A DNA stretch of 64,000 bases from Sphingomonadales bacterium (GTDB taxonomy: Bacteria; Pseudomonadota; Alphaproteobacteria; Sphingomonadales; Sphingomonadaceae): positions 62,001-126,000 of the forward strand of contig JAIXUQ010000008.1 in assembly GCA_027483465.1 (NCBI GenBank). Direction: 5' to 3'. Below are positions 42,288 to 51,073 of this stretch, piece after piece. Below the pieces are notes generated by a model. That model was not told the origin of the DNA. It saw only the letters and a list, made by a program, of their open reading frames with translations, and made no database searches. Positions within the stretch are counted from its first letter, which is position 1, and the number at the start of each line of letters is the position of its first letter. The position numbers and the translations under genes are program-made.

Positions 42288-45092
42288 TCAGCGCCCCGGT
42301 TTCAGCCCAATGCGGGCAAAATCCCGGTCAATCTGCGGGTCAAGCCGGCGGGCAATGGCCAGATCACGCGCGCCATCCGCCGCCCGGCCCAGCCGCGCCA
42401 GCGCCAGCGCGCGCAGATAGCGGCTGCTGTCCAGATCGGGTTGCAGCGCCAGCGCCGCATCGGCATCGGCCAGCGCCTTGTCCCACTGGTTCAGCTGCGC
42501 CCACAACAGGGCGCGGCTGTCCAGCACGTCGGCGGTGCCGCCCAGTTCCAGCGCCCGCCCGCAATCGGCCGCCGCCGTTTCCAGCTTCAGCTTGCGCTGC
42601 GCCTTCACGTAACAGCGGGTGTTGTGCAGTTGCCATTCGTTCGGCTTGGCCGCCAGCAGTTCATCGATGCGCGCCAGGGCGGCGGCGGCATCGCCATGGG
42701 CGCCCTCGATCGCCACGCGCAGCAGGCCATAATCCTCGGCATCCTTGCCGCCGGCGGCGATGCGGTCGTCCAGCAGGGCCAGCGCATCGGCCAGCTTGCC
42801 GCTGTCGGCCAGCAGCCAGGCCAGGGTGCGCACGCCGCGGCCGTTGGCCGGGTCCAGATCATGGGCGGTTTGCGCCTGTTCCAGCGCGGCCGGCAGGTCG
42901 CCCAGCTTGTCCAGCGCGTCCGACAGGTTGAGGTGGCGCGCCGCCGTCGCCGCCAATTCCACCGCCTTGCGGTAATCATCGCGCGCCCCGGCATAATTGC
43001 CGGCGTTGAAGCGGAACCGCCCGCGCGCGTGCCAGCTGCCGGCTTCCTCCGGGTCCACCGCGATCAGATCGGCATACACCGCCTCGGCCGCGGCCAGTTG
43101 GGTGGCGCCGGCCGGGTCGCGCCCCTCAACATCATAATAATGGCGGGCGGCGCGGGTGGCGATCAGGCGCGGCGCGCTGGCCTTGGCCTTGGCCAGCCGG
43201 TCCTTCTCGGCGCCCAGTTGCGCCGCCGGAATCTCCACCCCGGCCGAATCCATGCGTTCGCGCATGGTGGCGATGCCGGCGGAAAGGCTGGCGCTGCGCA
43301 CCAGATGCTCGCCGCGCACCATCAGGTCGGCCGCGGCCACGCCATCCAGGCTGATGCCGCGCCCGCCATCGGGCAGGGTGATGGCCAGATCATAGGCCAC
43401 GCCGCTCGGCACATCGGTCATCACCGGAATCTGCGCCCAGGCCGGTCGGCTGCGATCGGCGTTCCAATCGATGCGGGCCAGCAATTTGTCGAGCAGGCGG
43501 ATGTGGCGCTGCCCGTCTTCCTGCCATTGTTCGTCCAGCACGGCGCTGGCCCGGATCGTCACCGTGCCGGCTTCGGCGTCGCTGCTGGCGGCAAATTTGC
43601 CCACATCGGCATCGCCGAACTGGCTGCGCACCAGCCGGGTGATCAGGGCGTGGCTTTCCTTGGGCCCCAGCCCGCCGGCCGCCGCGTTGTACTGCACGGC
43701 GCCGCGCCCGGTGAGCACCATGGTGAGATCGGCCACCGGATCAAGATCGATGGCGGCGCTTTCATCGATGCGCGCGGTGATGGCCAGGCTGGGCCGGGCA
43801 TTGGCGCGCAGCGGCAGCGGCATCAGGCTGGCGCCACTGGCGCGCAGCGGCAGCACGTTGAAAAACGGCGGCGTGTCGCGGATATCCGCCAGCCGGTCAC
43901 CGCTGCCGGTGCCATCCAGCCACAGGCTTTCCCCGTTCACCTCGGCGCGCACCAGCACATGGTTGAAGGCCAGCGCGCTGGGCAGCCGCACCGAAACCAG
44001 ATCGCCCTGGCCGATATTGGCCAGCACGGCTTCGGCCTTGATGCCCATTTCGCTCAGCAGCGCCAGCAGCAGCAGCGTCTTGGCCTTGCAATCGCCATAG
44101 CGCGCCGCCCAGGTCTGTTCCAGGGTTTGCGGGCGGTAATTGCCGCCGTTCATGGTGACGGCCAGATAGCGCACCTTGTCCTGCACCAGGCGCAGGGCGC
44201 GCTGGGTGCGTTCCAGCGGATCGGGGCTGGCCGCCATGATCGCCGCGGCCTCGGCCTTCAGCGCGCTGCCCGGCCTGATCAGCCCCCGCGTTTCATAAAG
44301 CGGCGCCATCACCCGCGCCACATCGGCCCAGGTGGCAAAGCTGGAGACCTCCACCAGCGGTGGGCGCTTGAAGCGGCCGGGCGCGTTGGGCGGGATTTCC
44401 GCCGGCTTGGCCACCGGCAGCGTGTAGCGCACCGTCTGATAGCCGCCGGCCACGCTGATCTGTGGCGTCAGGCCGGGTTGCAGCGCCTGATAGCGCGGCG
44501 CCTTCCCTTGCGGCCAGCTGAGGATCATGCGGCCAAAGCCCAGCCGCGCCGGCTGCGGCAGCAGCAGCCCCACACCCTGCACATTGCCGCCCAGCGCCGT
44601 GTCACTGCCGGTGACGGACCATGACAGGCGCAACAGATCGCCCACCTGCAGGCCGGCCACGTCCAGCGTGGCGGTGAGCACGCCGGTCACCATCTGCTGT
44701 TCCAGATTGGCCTCACGCCGCAGCACCGCAAAACGCTGCCCCTTGGCCACCAGATCGATCACCTGGCCGGCGCGGATGATTTCCAGCCGGTGGATGATCA
44801 GATCGCCCTTGTCGGGCACCCAGGGCAGGGTGACCGAGGTCTGCTTGCCCAGTTCCTCGGCATTGGCGATGCGCCGCACCTGATCGGTGTAGGACCAGGC
44901 CCGGCCGCCTTCATAACGTTGCTGATAATCCAGCACCACCTGCGGCGGCAGCGCCGGCCCGGTGGGGATGGCGGCGGTTTCCACCCAGGCCGGCGCGGCC
45001 TGATACAGCGGCTCGGTGCCGGCCCGCGCCGGGGCAGGCAGGGTGACGATCAGGGCGGCACCCAGCAGGGCCGGCGGCAAATGACGGATCAA
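42288..45092 (-). CDS. DUF3857 / transglutaminase-like / TPR exported protein
   Basis: 934 residues with a signal peptide (LPPALLGAALIVTLPAPARA). The N-terminal DUF3857 domain is followed by a transglutaminase-like core with the expected triad: Cys in ARYGDCKAKTLLLLALL, His in AFNHVLVRAEV and Asp in LWLDGTGSG. The C-terminal 300 residues are TPR repeats (AAAEAVYADLIAVDPEEAGS, YAGARDDYRKAVELAAT). Probably a periplasmic peptidase or amidase-like protein held in a multiprotein assembly; target unknown. Start is TTG with GGGA seven bases upstream. Confidence 0.85.
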   Translation of the reverse strand: MIRHLPPALLGAALIVTLPAPARAGTEPLYQAAPAWVETAAIPTGPALPPQVVLDYQQRYEGGRAWSYTDQVRRIANAEELGKQTSVTLPWVPDKGDLIIHRLEIIRAGQVIDLVAKGQRFAVLRREANLEQQMVTGVLTATLDVAGLQVGDLLRLSWSVTGSDTALGGNVQGVGLLLPQPARLGFGRMILSWPQGKAPRYQALQPGLTPQISVAGGYQTVRYTLPVAKPAEIPPNAPGRFKRPPLVEVSSFATWADVARVMAPLYETRGLIRPGSALKAEAAAIMAASPDPLERTQRALRLVQDKVRYLAVTMNGGNYRPQTLEQTWAARYGDCKAKTLLLLALLSEMGIKAEAVLANIGQGDLVSVRLPSALAFNHVLVRAEVNGESLWLDGTGSGDRLADIRDTPPFFNVLPLRASGASLMPLPLRANARPSLAITARIDESAAIDLDPVADLTMVLTGRGAVQYNAAAGGLGPKESHALITRLVRSQFGDADVGKFAASSDAEAGTVTIRASAVLDEQWQEDGQRHIRLLDKLLARIDWNADRSRPAWAQIPVMTDVPSGVAYDLAITLPDGGRGISLDGVAAADLMVRGEHLVRSASLSAGIATMRERMDSAGVEIPAAQLGAEKDRLAKAKASAPRLIATRAARHYYDVEGRDPAGATQLAAAEAVYADLIAVDPEEAGSWHARGRFRFNAGNYAGARDDYRKAVELAATAARHLNLSDALDKLGDLPAALEQAQTAHDLDPANGRGVRTLAWLLADSGKLADALALLDDRIAAGGKDAEDYGLLRVAIEGAHGDAAAALARIDELLAAKPNEWQLHNTRCYVKAQRKLKLETAAADCGRALELGGTADVLDSRALLWAQLNQWDKALADADAALALQPDLDSSRYLRALALARLGRAADGARDLAIARRLDPQIDRDFARIGLKPGR

Positions 45093-45195
45093 GCGTGTAT
45101 CCCGGCCGGCCGGAATGGCGGCGCTGCGGTTAACTGGCCTTGGCCGGCCGCCATGGTCAAGCGGTGCGATGGCGCAGGCCCGATGTTTTCACGGC

Positions 45196-45762
45196 CTATT
45201 CCACCTCCACGATGGCATCTACCTCCACCGGCCAGCCGCGCGGCAGGCTGCCGGCGCCGGCGGCCACGCGCGGTGCCTTGCCGGCCTCGCCAAAGGCCGT
45301 CACCATCACTTCGGAAAAACCGTTCATCACTTCGGGATGCTGGGTGAATTCGGGCGTGGCATTCACCAGCCCCATCACCTTCACGATGCGCTTCACCCGC
45401 GACAATTGCCCCAGTTCGGCCTTGAGCGAGGCGAGCAGGCACAGGCCCACCCGCGCGGCATGGGCCTTGCCTTCCGCCACGTCCATGGTGGCGCCCAGCT
45501 TGCCGGCGCCGCCGGCCGGGCATTCGCCATGGCCGGCCAGAAACAACAGATTGCCCACCCGCGCCGCCGGCACATAGAGGCCGATGGGCGCATTGGGCGG
45601 CGGCAGGGTGAGGCCCGCGGCGGCAAGCCGCTGCTCGGGCGTTTGCGCGGGGGTGACGGCGGCAGCGGGGGCGGGTTTGGCGGGCGTGGGCGGGGCGCTC
45701 TGCGCCAATGCCGGGGCCGCGATCAGCAGCAACAGCGGGATCAGGGTGCGGGTGGAAATCAT
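45196..45762 (-). CDS. RidA-family protein with signal peptide
   Basis: 188 residues. Signal peptide (LIPLLLLIAAPALA) and a Pro/Ala linker precede a long-type RidA (YjgF) domain: VPAARVGNLLFLAGHGECPA, VAEGKAHAARVGLCLLASLK, VKRIVKVMGLVNATPEFTQH and the C-terminal APRVAAGAGSLPRGWPVEVD, which keeps the substrate-binding Arg. RidA proteins deaminate reactive enamine/imine intermediates in the cytosol; an exported copy is unusual. Shine-Dalgarno AAGGAGG precedes the ATG. Divergent from the serine hydrolase gene. Confidence 0.88.
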   Translation of the reverse strand: MISTRTLIPLLLLIAAPALAQSAPPTPAKPAPAAAVTPAQTPEQRLAAAGLTLPPPNAPIGLYVPAARVGNLLFLAGHGECPAGGAGKLGATMDVAEGKAHAARVGLCLLASLKAELGQLSRVKRIVKVMGLVNATPEFTQHPEVMNGFSEVMVTAFGEAGKAPRVAAGAGSLPRGWPVEVDAIVEVE

Positions 45763-45858
45763 CAGCGGGCCTCCTTGCCGGGGGCCATGCTAGGCCGTAG
45801 ATTGGCCAGCGGCAATGCTGTTGGGGAGGGGGTGCCGGCTGGCATCCGGAGCGCCGAT

Positions 45859-47133
45859 ATGTTCACACCATCGCTTCACCTGCCTGGCCATCCCCATGAA
45901 AACATGGCCGATGCCGCCAGCAGCGATCCGGTGGCCATGGGCTGGATGCAGGGCTTTCCGCCGCCGCGTGACCGGCAGGTGCGCTGGGATGATGCCAGCA
46001 TGTGGCGCTTTCCACAGTGGCGCTGGGGCTTTTCCCACATGCGTGCCCTGCTGCCCACCGCCAGCATCCCGCGCGAAGGCCCGGTGAGCAGCCTGCCGCG
46101 CGCGCTGCGCAATGATCTGGATGGGGTGGAACTCACCACCCTGGCCGGGGTGCGGATGAGCTGGCAGCAATCGCTGGCCGCCACCTACACCGATGCGATC
46201 CTGGTGCTGCACCACGGCCGCATCGTTTATGAACGCTGGTTCGGCGTGACCCGGCCCGATACCCAGCATATCCTCTTTTCCGTCACCAAAAGCTTTGTCG
46301 GCCTGCTGGCGGAACTGCTGATCGAGCAGGGGAAGTTGCACGAAACGTTGAAGGCCGCCGATTATGTGCCTGAATTGGCGGGATGGGGCCTTGGCAATGC
46401 CACGGTGCGCCAGATCCTGGACATGCGCACCGGCATCGCCTTCAACGAGGATTATGCCGGCGGCCCCGGCATTGTCTCCGACGTGCAGCGCATGAGCATG
46501 GCCGGCGGCCTGCTGCCGCGCCCGGCCGGTTATGACGGGCCCGATGGCCTCTATGCGCTGGTGGCCGGCATCGCCCAGGATGCGCCGCACGGCGGCGATT
46601 TCGTCTATCGCACGCCCAACACCCAGTGTTTGCAGTGGCTGGTGGAACGGGCGAGCGGGCAGAGCCTGGCCAGCCTGATCACCGATATCTTCTGGCGGCC
46701 GATGGGCATGGAAAATGATGCCGCCATCGCGGTAGACCGGATGGGCGTGGCCTTTGGCGGCGGCGGCCTGATGGCGGCGCTGCGTGACACCGCGCGGGTG
46801 GGCGAGATGCTGCGGCTGGGCGGGCTGTGGAACGGCCGGCAGATCCTGCCGGCGGCCGTGGTGGCCCGCGCCTTGCGGGGCGGCGATCCGGCGGCCTTTG
46901 CCCATGTGAACTATCCCGGCAACCCCGATGGCAGCTATGCCAGCCAGTTCTGGCACCGCGCCGGCGGCCAGGCGATGGCGCTGGGGGTGCACGGGCAGGG
47001 CATCTATGTCGATCGCGCCGCCGGCGTGGTGATCGCGCGATCGGGCAGCCACCCGGTGGCCAGCAACCGCGGCAACATGGGCGTGACCATCCCGGCCTAT
47101 GACGCGCTGGTGGCGGCGCTGGCCCGCGACTGA
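45859..47133 (+). CDS. Serine hydrolase, class C beta-lactamase family
   Basis: 424 residues. The active-site SxxK reads SVTKSF, the Tyr motif region is FVYRTPNTQCLQWL and the third box is HGQG (ALGVHGQGIYVD), the order of class C beta-lactamase/esterase family proteins. Start ATG has GGAG eight bases upstream; a second ATG 15 codons in is possible. There is no obvious signal peptide, so a cytoplasmic esterase/amidase such as those acting on oligomeric esters is more likely than antibiotic resistance. Confidence 0.85.
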   Translation: MFTPSLHLPGHPHENMADAASSDPVAMGWMQGFPPPRDRQVRWDDASMWRFPQWRWGFSHMRALLPTASIPREGPVSSLPRALRNDLDGVELTTLAGVRMSWQQSLAATYTDAILVLHHGRIVYERWFGVTRPDTQHILFSVTKSFVGLLAELLIEQGKLHETLKAADYVPELAGWGLGNATVRQILDMRTGIAFNEDYAGGPGIVSDVQRMSMAGGLLPRPAGYDGPDGLYALVAGIAQDAPHGGDFVYRTPNTQCLQWLVERASGQSLASLITDIFWRPMGMENDAAIAVDRMGVAFGGGGLMAALRDTARVGEMLRLGGLWNGRQILPAAVVARALRGGDPAAFAHVNYPGNPDGSYASQFWHRAGGQAMALGVHGQGIYVDRAAGVVIARSGSHPVASNRGNMGVTIPAYDALVAALARD

Positions 47134-47220
47134 GCGGCGAAAAAATCGGCAGCGGCGCACACCGCTTTGCCCCGGCCCGGCGTTGATATGGGCATGAGGC
47201 AAGAGAGGGAACACGCCGCC

Positions 47221-47703
47221 ATGATCCGCAAATTCACCCGTTTCGTCCTGCTGCTGGCCGCGCCTGCCGCGCTGCTGGCCGCACCGGCCGCCGCGCAGAC
47301 AGCCGCCCCGGTGGCCGAGACCGGGGCATCGGCGCTCGATCTCGTCTGGTCGGTGCGCAGCGGGCTCAATGTGGCGGCGCTGCAATGCCGCAATGCTGAC
47401 TTGACAAGCAATTACAACGTATTCCTGAAGCGCCATGCCAATTTGCTGGCCGCCGCCTATGCCGCGCAGGAACAGCGGTTCCGCCGCCAGTTTGCCGCCG
47501 GCTGGCAGACGCAGCTGGACGCAGCGCTCACCCGCCAGTTCAACATGTATGTGCTGCTGCCCGACACGCAGGCCTTCTGCCGCTGGGCCACGGCGCTGGC
47601 CGCCGATCTGGCCGGCCGCGCGCCGGATGAACTGGCCGGGCTGGCGGCGGCGGCAACCGCGGCGATCACCCCGGCTGCGCCGATCCTGCTGGTGGCGCGC
47701 TGA
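47221..47703 (+). CDS. Small secreted protein with two cysteines
   Basis: 160 residues. Signal peptide (RFVLLLAAPAALLAAPAAAQ), then a helical domain with Cys in AALQCRNAD, GWQTQLDAALTRQFN and a second Cys in TQAFCRWATALAA. Function unknown; similar proteins occur through Sphingomonadales. The layout Cys - GWQ - Cys resembles that of the product at 48678. GAGAGGG precedes the ATG; an upstream in-frame ATG (47167) is less likely because it hides the signal peptide. Confidence 0.75.
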   Translation: MIRKFTRFVLLLAAPAALLAAPAAAQTAAPVAETGASALDLVWSVRSGLNVAALQCRNADLTSNYNVFLKRHANLLAAAYAAQEQRFRRQFAAGWQTQLDAALTRQFNMYVLLPDTQAFCRWATALAADLAGRAPDELAGLAAAATAAITPAAPILLVAR

Positions 47704-47707
47704 CCTT

Positions 47708-48373
47708 TCAGCCCAGGTGCGGCGCCAGCCAGCCGGCCACGGTATCGAGATCGGGCGCCACCGCCAGCAGGCGGGCGCGGATGGCGGGCGTGGCCGGCAG
47801 CAGATCGGGCACCATCACCACCGGCACGCCGGCACCATGGGCGGACATGATGCCGTTATGGCTGTCCTCCAGCGCGAGGCAGCGGGCGGGATCGGCGCCC
47901 AGCCGGGCAGCGGCGGTGCGATAGGGCTCGGGATCGGGCTTGCCGGCGCGCACATCATCGCAGCCGATGATGGCGGCAAAGCCATGCAGCAGACCGGCAT
48001 GACCCAGGTGCGCGCGGGCCAGGGCATTTTCCGAACTGGTGGCCACCGCACAGGGGATGCCGGCGGCGTTGAGCCGGGCGAGCAGGGCGGCGGCGCCGGG
48101 CTTCACCGGCCGCAGCGGCCCCCATTCATCATGGATGCGCTGCCGCACCTGGGCGCGCATCGCGTCATAATCAAGGCCGGCGCCATAGCGGGCGAGCATC
48201 AGCGCCCGGCTGGCCGGTTCGGGCCGGCCGATCAGTTCGGCATAATCGGCCGCCGCCATGGCAAAGCCCAGATCGGCCATCACCGCCACCATGGCATCGC
48301 GGATCAGCCGCTCGGTATCGAGCAGCAGCCCATCCATGTCGAACAAGATGGCGGCGGGGCGGGCGGGGATCAT
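47708..48373 (-). CDS. HAD-superfamily phosphatase, beta-phosphoglucomutase-like
   Basis: 221 residues. All four HAD motifs: LFDMDGLLLDTE (nucleophile Asp), VATSSENALA (motif II Ser), AGKPDPEPY (motif III Lys) and LEDSHNGIMSA (acidic motif IV). The cap is the small helical type of subfamily IA (MVAVMADLGFAMAAADYAEL). Substrate is a small phosphorylated metabolite, not determinable here. It starts 3 bases after the stop of the small gene at 48377, implying coupled translation. Confidence 0.9.
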   Translation of the reverse strand: MIPARPAAILFDMDGLLLDTERLIRDAMVAVMADLGFAMAAADYAELIGRPEPASRALMLARYGAGLDYDAMRAQVRQRIHDEWGPLRPVKPGAAALLARLNAAGIPCAVATSSENALARAHLGHAGLLHGFAAIIGCDDVRAGKPDPEPYRTAAARLGADPARCLALEDSHNGIMSAHGAGVPVVMVPDLLPATPAIRARLLAVAPDLDTVAGWLAPHLG

Positions 48374-48376
48374 GGT

Positions 48377-48619
48377 TCAGTGCGAGCCGACGCTTTCGAT
48401 GGCAAGGCCGGGCCGGGCGCGGCTGGGCCAAAGGGCGGCCGCGTCCAGCACGTCGCACAGCCGCCACACATCGCCTTCGGGCTGGCTGTGCCGGAACAGG
48501 CAGGCGGCCGCCACATCAACCAGCGCAATCGCATTGGCACCGAGGGCGGCCAGCCTGGCACGCAGCGCAAGATCCGCCATCCGCAGGCAGACGGGCTGGG
48601 GAAGGGTGATGCTGTTCAC
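48377..48619 (-). CDS. Small hypothetical protein upstream of HAD gene
   Basis: 80 residues from a GTG at 48619 (MNSITLPQPVCLRMADLALR). It has G/C-rich third positions like its neighbours and ends 3 bases before the HAD start. Leu/Ala-rich helical content, four Cys, no signal peptide or membrane span. Family not recognised. The start is uncertain: an internal ATG at MADLALRARLAALG is also possible. Confidence 0.5.
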   Translation of the reverse strand: MNSITLPQPVCLRMADLALRARLAALGANAIALVDVAAACLFRHSQPEGDVWRLCDVLDAAALWPSRARPGLAIESVGSH

Positions 48620-48677
48620 AATGCCAACATAACCGGCTCGGCAACCGTGGTCATGCCTCTGTTTCCGGCCAGCGCGC

Positions 48678-49136
48678 TCAGCGTGCCGCGAGCCCGTACA
48701 GATCGCCTTCCACATTCATCCCGCGGAAATTGCTGGCGCCGGCAAGCTCGGCCCCGCTGAGCGAACGGGCCTCAACCGCGCTTTTCCGGCAGAACCGCTT
48801 GCCAGCGCCGGGATCGTCTGCCTGCTGTTCGAACCGGGTGCGCACGGCCACCAGATCGGCGGTGAGCGCCGCCTGCCAGCCATCGCCATGCGCCTGCTGA
48901 TAATGCATGGCCATCTGCTGCCCGGCCTGGCGGAACGCCGCCGCATGGCGCGATTGCAGCATGGGCCGGAACCGGGCCAGCATCTTCTGGTGCGATCCGG
49001 TGCAGCGCGCTTCGGCCACCGCCAGGCCGATGAGCAGTTCGGCCACTGCGGCTGGCTGCGCCGGTGGGGCGGGCGCCGCCTGGGCGGCAATCGGCCCGGT
49101 CAACAAGGCGAGGGCAGAAATCAAGCGTGCGATCAT
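48678..49136 (-). CDS. Small secreted protein with two cysteines
   Basis: 152 residues. Signal peptide (LISALALLTGPIAAQA), a helical body with Cys in EARCTGSHQKM, then GDGWQAALTADL and a second Cys in GKRFCRKSAVEA. The spacing resembles the protein at 47221 and suggests a shared, disulfide-bridged fold. A strong GGAGGA ribosome site precedes the ATG at 49136; the longer frame runs into the fumarase gene. Function unknown. Confidence 0.8.
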   Translation of the reverse strand: MIARLISALALLTGPIAAQAAPAPPAQPAAVAELLIGLAVAEARCTGSHQKMLARFRPMLQSRHAAAFRQAGQQMAMHYQQAHGDGWQAALTADLVAVRTRFEQQADDPGAGKRFCRKSAVEARSLSGAELAGASNFRGMNVEGDLYGLAAR

Positions 49137-49152
49137 TCCATCCTCCTGCGCT

Positions 49153-50673
49153 TCACGCCGGCTGGGCGGCCCGCGCCGCCGCGATGCGGGCGCGCCAATC
49201 GGCCGGCCCGGATTTATGCACCGACGTGCCTTCAGAGTCCACCGCAACGGTCACCGGCATGTCCTTGACCTCGAATTCGTAAATCGCCTCCATGCCCAGA
49301 TCCTCGAAGGCCAGCACGCGCGCCGCCTTGATGGCTTTCGAGACGAGATAGGCCGCCCCGCCCACCGCCATCAGATAGGCCGCCTTGTGCCGCGCGATCG
49401 CCTCGATCCCGGCCGGGCCGCGTTCGGCCTTGCCGATCATCGCGATCAGCCCGGTCTGGGCCAGCATCGTCTCGGTGAACTTGTCCATCCGTGTCGCCGT
49501 GGTCGGGCCGGCGGGGCCCACCACCTCGTCGCGCACCGGATCGACCGGGCCGACATAATAGATCACCCGGTTGGTGAAATCGACCGGCAGGGTCTCGCCG
49601 CGGGCCAGCATGTCAACCATGCGCTTGTGCGCGGCATCGCGCCCGGTGAGCATCCGGCCACTGAGCAGCAGCCGGTCGCCGGGCTTCCAGCTTGCCACCT
49701 CGGCCGGGGTCAGCGTGTCGAGATTGACCGGTTTCGAAGCCTTGTCCGGCGTCCAGTTCACCTGCGGCCAATCCTCCAGCCTGGGCGGCTCCAGATAGGC
49801 CGGGCCGTTGCCGGTCAAGGTGAAATGGGCGTGGCGGGTGGCGGCGCAATTGGGGATCATCGCGATCGGTTTCGAGGCCGCGTGGGTGGGCGTATCGAGG
49901 ATCTTCACATCCAGCACGGTCGAAAGCCCGCCCAGCCCCTGCGCGCCGATGCCCAGATCATTCACCGCGTCATACAGCTCGATGCGCAGCTCCTCGATCG
50001 GGGAGCGGGGCCCGCGCGCCTTCAGTTCGGCCATGTCGATCGGCTCCATCAGCGATTCCTTGGCCAGGATCATCGCCTTTTCCGCCGAACCGCCGATGCC
50101 GATGCCCAGCATGCCGGGCGGGCACCAGCCGGCGCCCATCAGCGGCACGGTGTTCACCACCCAGTCGCGGATGGAATCGCTGGGGTTCAGCATGGCGAAT
50201 TTCGCCTTGTTCTCGCTGCCGCCGCCCTTGGCCGAAACGATGATCTCCACATGGTCGCCCGGCACCATCTCGATATGGACCACGGCGGGCGTGTTGTCGC
50301 GGGTGTTCACCCGGCCAAAGGCGGGATCAGCCACGATCGAGGCGCGCAGCTTGTTTTCCGGGTTGAGATAGGCGCGGCGCACGCCTTCGTTGATCATTTC
50401 CTGAACGGTTTTCGTGGCTTGCCAGCGAACATTCATACCGATCTTCACAAAGGCGACCACGATCCCGGTGTCCTGGCAGATCGGGCGATGGCCTTCGGCG
50501 CACATGCGGCTGTTGGTGAGGATCTGGGCGATGGCATCGCGCGCGGCCGGTGATTCTTCCAGCGCATAGGCCCGGCCCAGCGCCTTTATATAATCCATCG
50601 GGTGGAAATAGCTGATATATTGCAGCGCGTCGGCCACCGAAGTGATGACATCGTCTTCGCGGATCAGGCTCAT
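49153..50673 (-). CDS. fumA: Class I fumarate hydratase
   Basis: 4Fe-4S enzyme of the TCA cycle, fumarate to malate. 506 residues. Cluster cysteines appear in HRPICQDTG (Cys66), GAGWCPPGMLG and IPNCAATRHAH; substrate-binding and C-terminal regions include NRVIYYVGPVDPVRDEVVGP and TTATRMDKFTETML. AGGAG precedes the ATG at 50673. The upstream in-frame extension to 50808 has no family similarity. The gene at 48678 begins 16 bases downstream of its stop, so the two may be co-transcribed. Confidence 0.96.
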   Translation of the reverse strand: MSLIREDDVITSVADALQYISYFHPMDYIKALGRAYALEESPAARDAIAQILTNSRMCAEGHRPICQDTGIVVAFVKIGMNVRWQATKTVQEMINEGVRRAYLNPENKLRASIVADPAFGRVNTRDNTPAVVHIEMVPGDHVEIIVSAKGGGSENKAKFAMLNPSDSIRDWVVNTVPLMGAGWCPPGMLGIGIGGSAEKAMILAKESLMEPIDMAELKARGPRSPIEELRIELYDAVNDLGIGAQGLGGLSTVLDVKILDTPTHAASKPIAMIPNCAATRHAHFTLTGNGPAYLEPPRLEDWPQVNWTPDKASKPVNLDTLTPAEVASWKPGDRLLLSGRMLTGRDAAHKRMVDMLARGETLPVDFTNRVIYYVGPVDPVRDEVVGPAGPTTATRMDKFTETMLAQTGLIAMIGKAERGPAGIEAIARHKAAYLMAVGGAAYLVSKAIKAARVLAFEDLGMEAIYEFEVKDMPVTVAVDSEGTSVHKSGPADWRARIAAARAAQPA

Positions 50674-51073
50674 GGGCAGGGCTCCTTTTGACGCGAAGGA
50701 TAAGCGGCCCGCGCGGCAGCGTAAAGTTGGCCGCATCCGGATCGGCTTGCGGCGCCGTTTCATGCTCCCTCGCCAAGCCCTTGAACAGGCTCTGGTCGCG
50801 GCTGGCAATATGCCTTGCCTGTGGATGAATCACGCGCCGATTCAACCATTTCGGCGCACGTCAAGCAAACAATGCGCTTGCGCGGCGGCGGGGCTGTGGC
50901 ACTATTGATGGTGTTCCGGCGGCCATCAGACACTAATTCTGGTAGCAGCCGGGCGGGGACACGCCATTGGCGGGCAGCACCGGCTGTTGATATCGGGGAC
51001 AGAAACAGATGCGGCAAGAAACAGCCGTGACCCCGGTTTGTTCCCGTAGTAGAAGCGAGGGGCCAGACCAGAC
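50674..51073 (+). promoter_or_regulatory. 400-base control region between fumarase and nrdA
   Basis: No gene is seen. A near-DnaA box TGTGGATGA (50820-50828) and two GANTC sites (50827 GAATC and 50839 GATTC) are packed within 24 bases. A possible sigma-70 pair lies near 50877-50904 (TTGCGC ... CACTAT). No NrdR box pair was recognised. It must hold the divergent promoters of fumA and nrdA. Confidence 0.4.

Noticed and set aside
45859-47133. Antibiotic-resistance beta-lactamase
   Set aside because: The SxxK, Tyr and HxG boxes fit the wider serine-hydrolase family, no signal peptide is seen, and there is no resistance-gene context.
50674-51073. NrdR boxes upstream of nrdA
   Set aside because: I looked for paired 15-16 bp NrdR palindromes and found none that match well; a motif scan would be needed to be sure.
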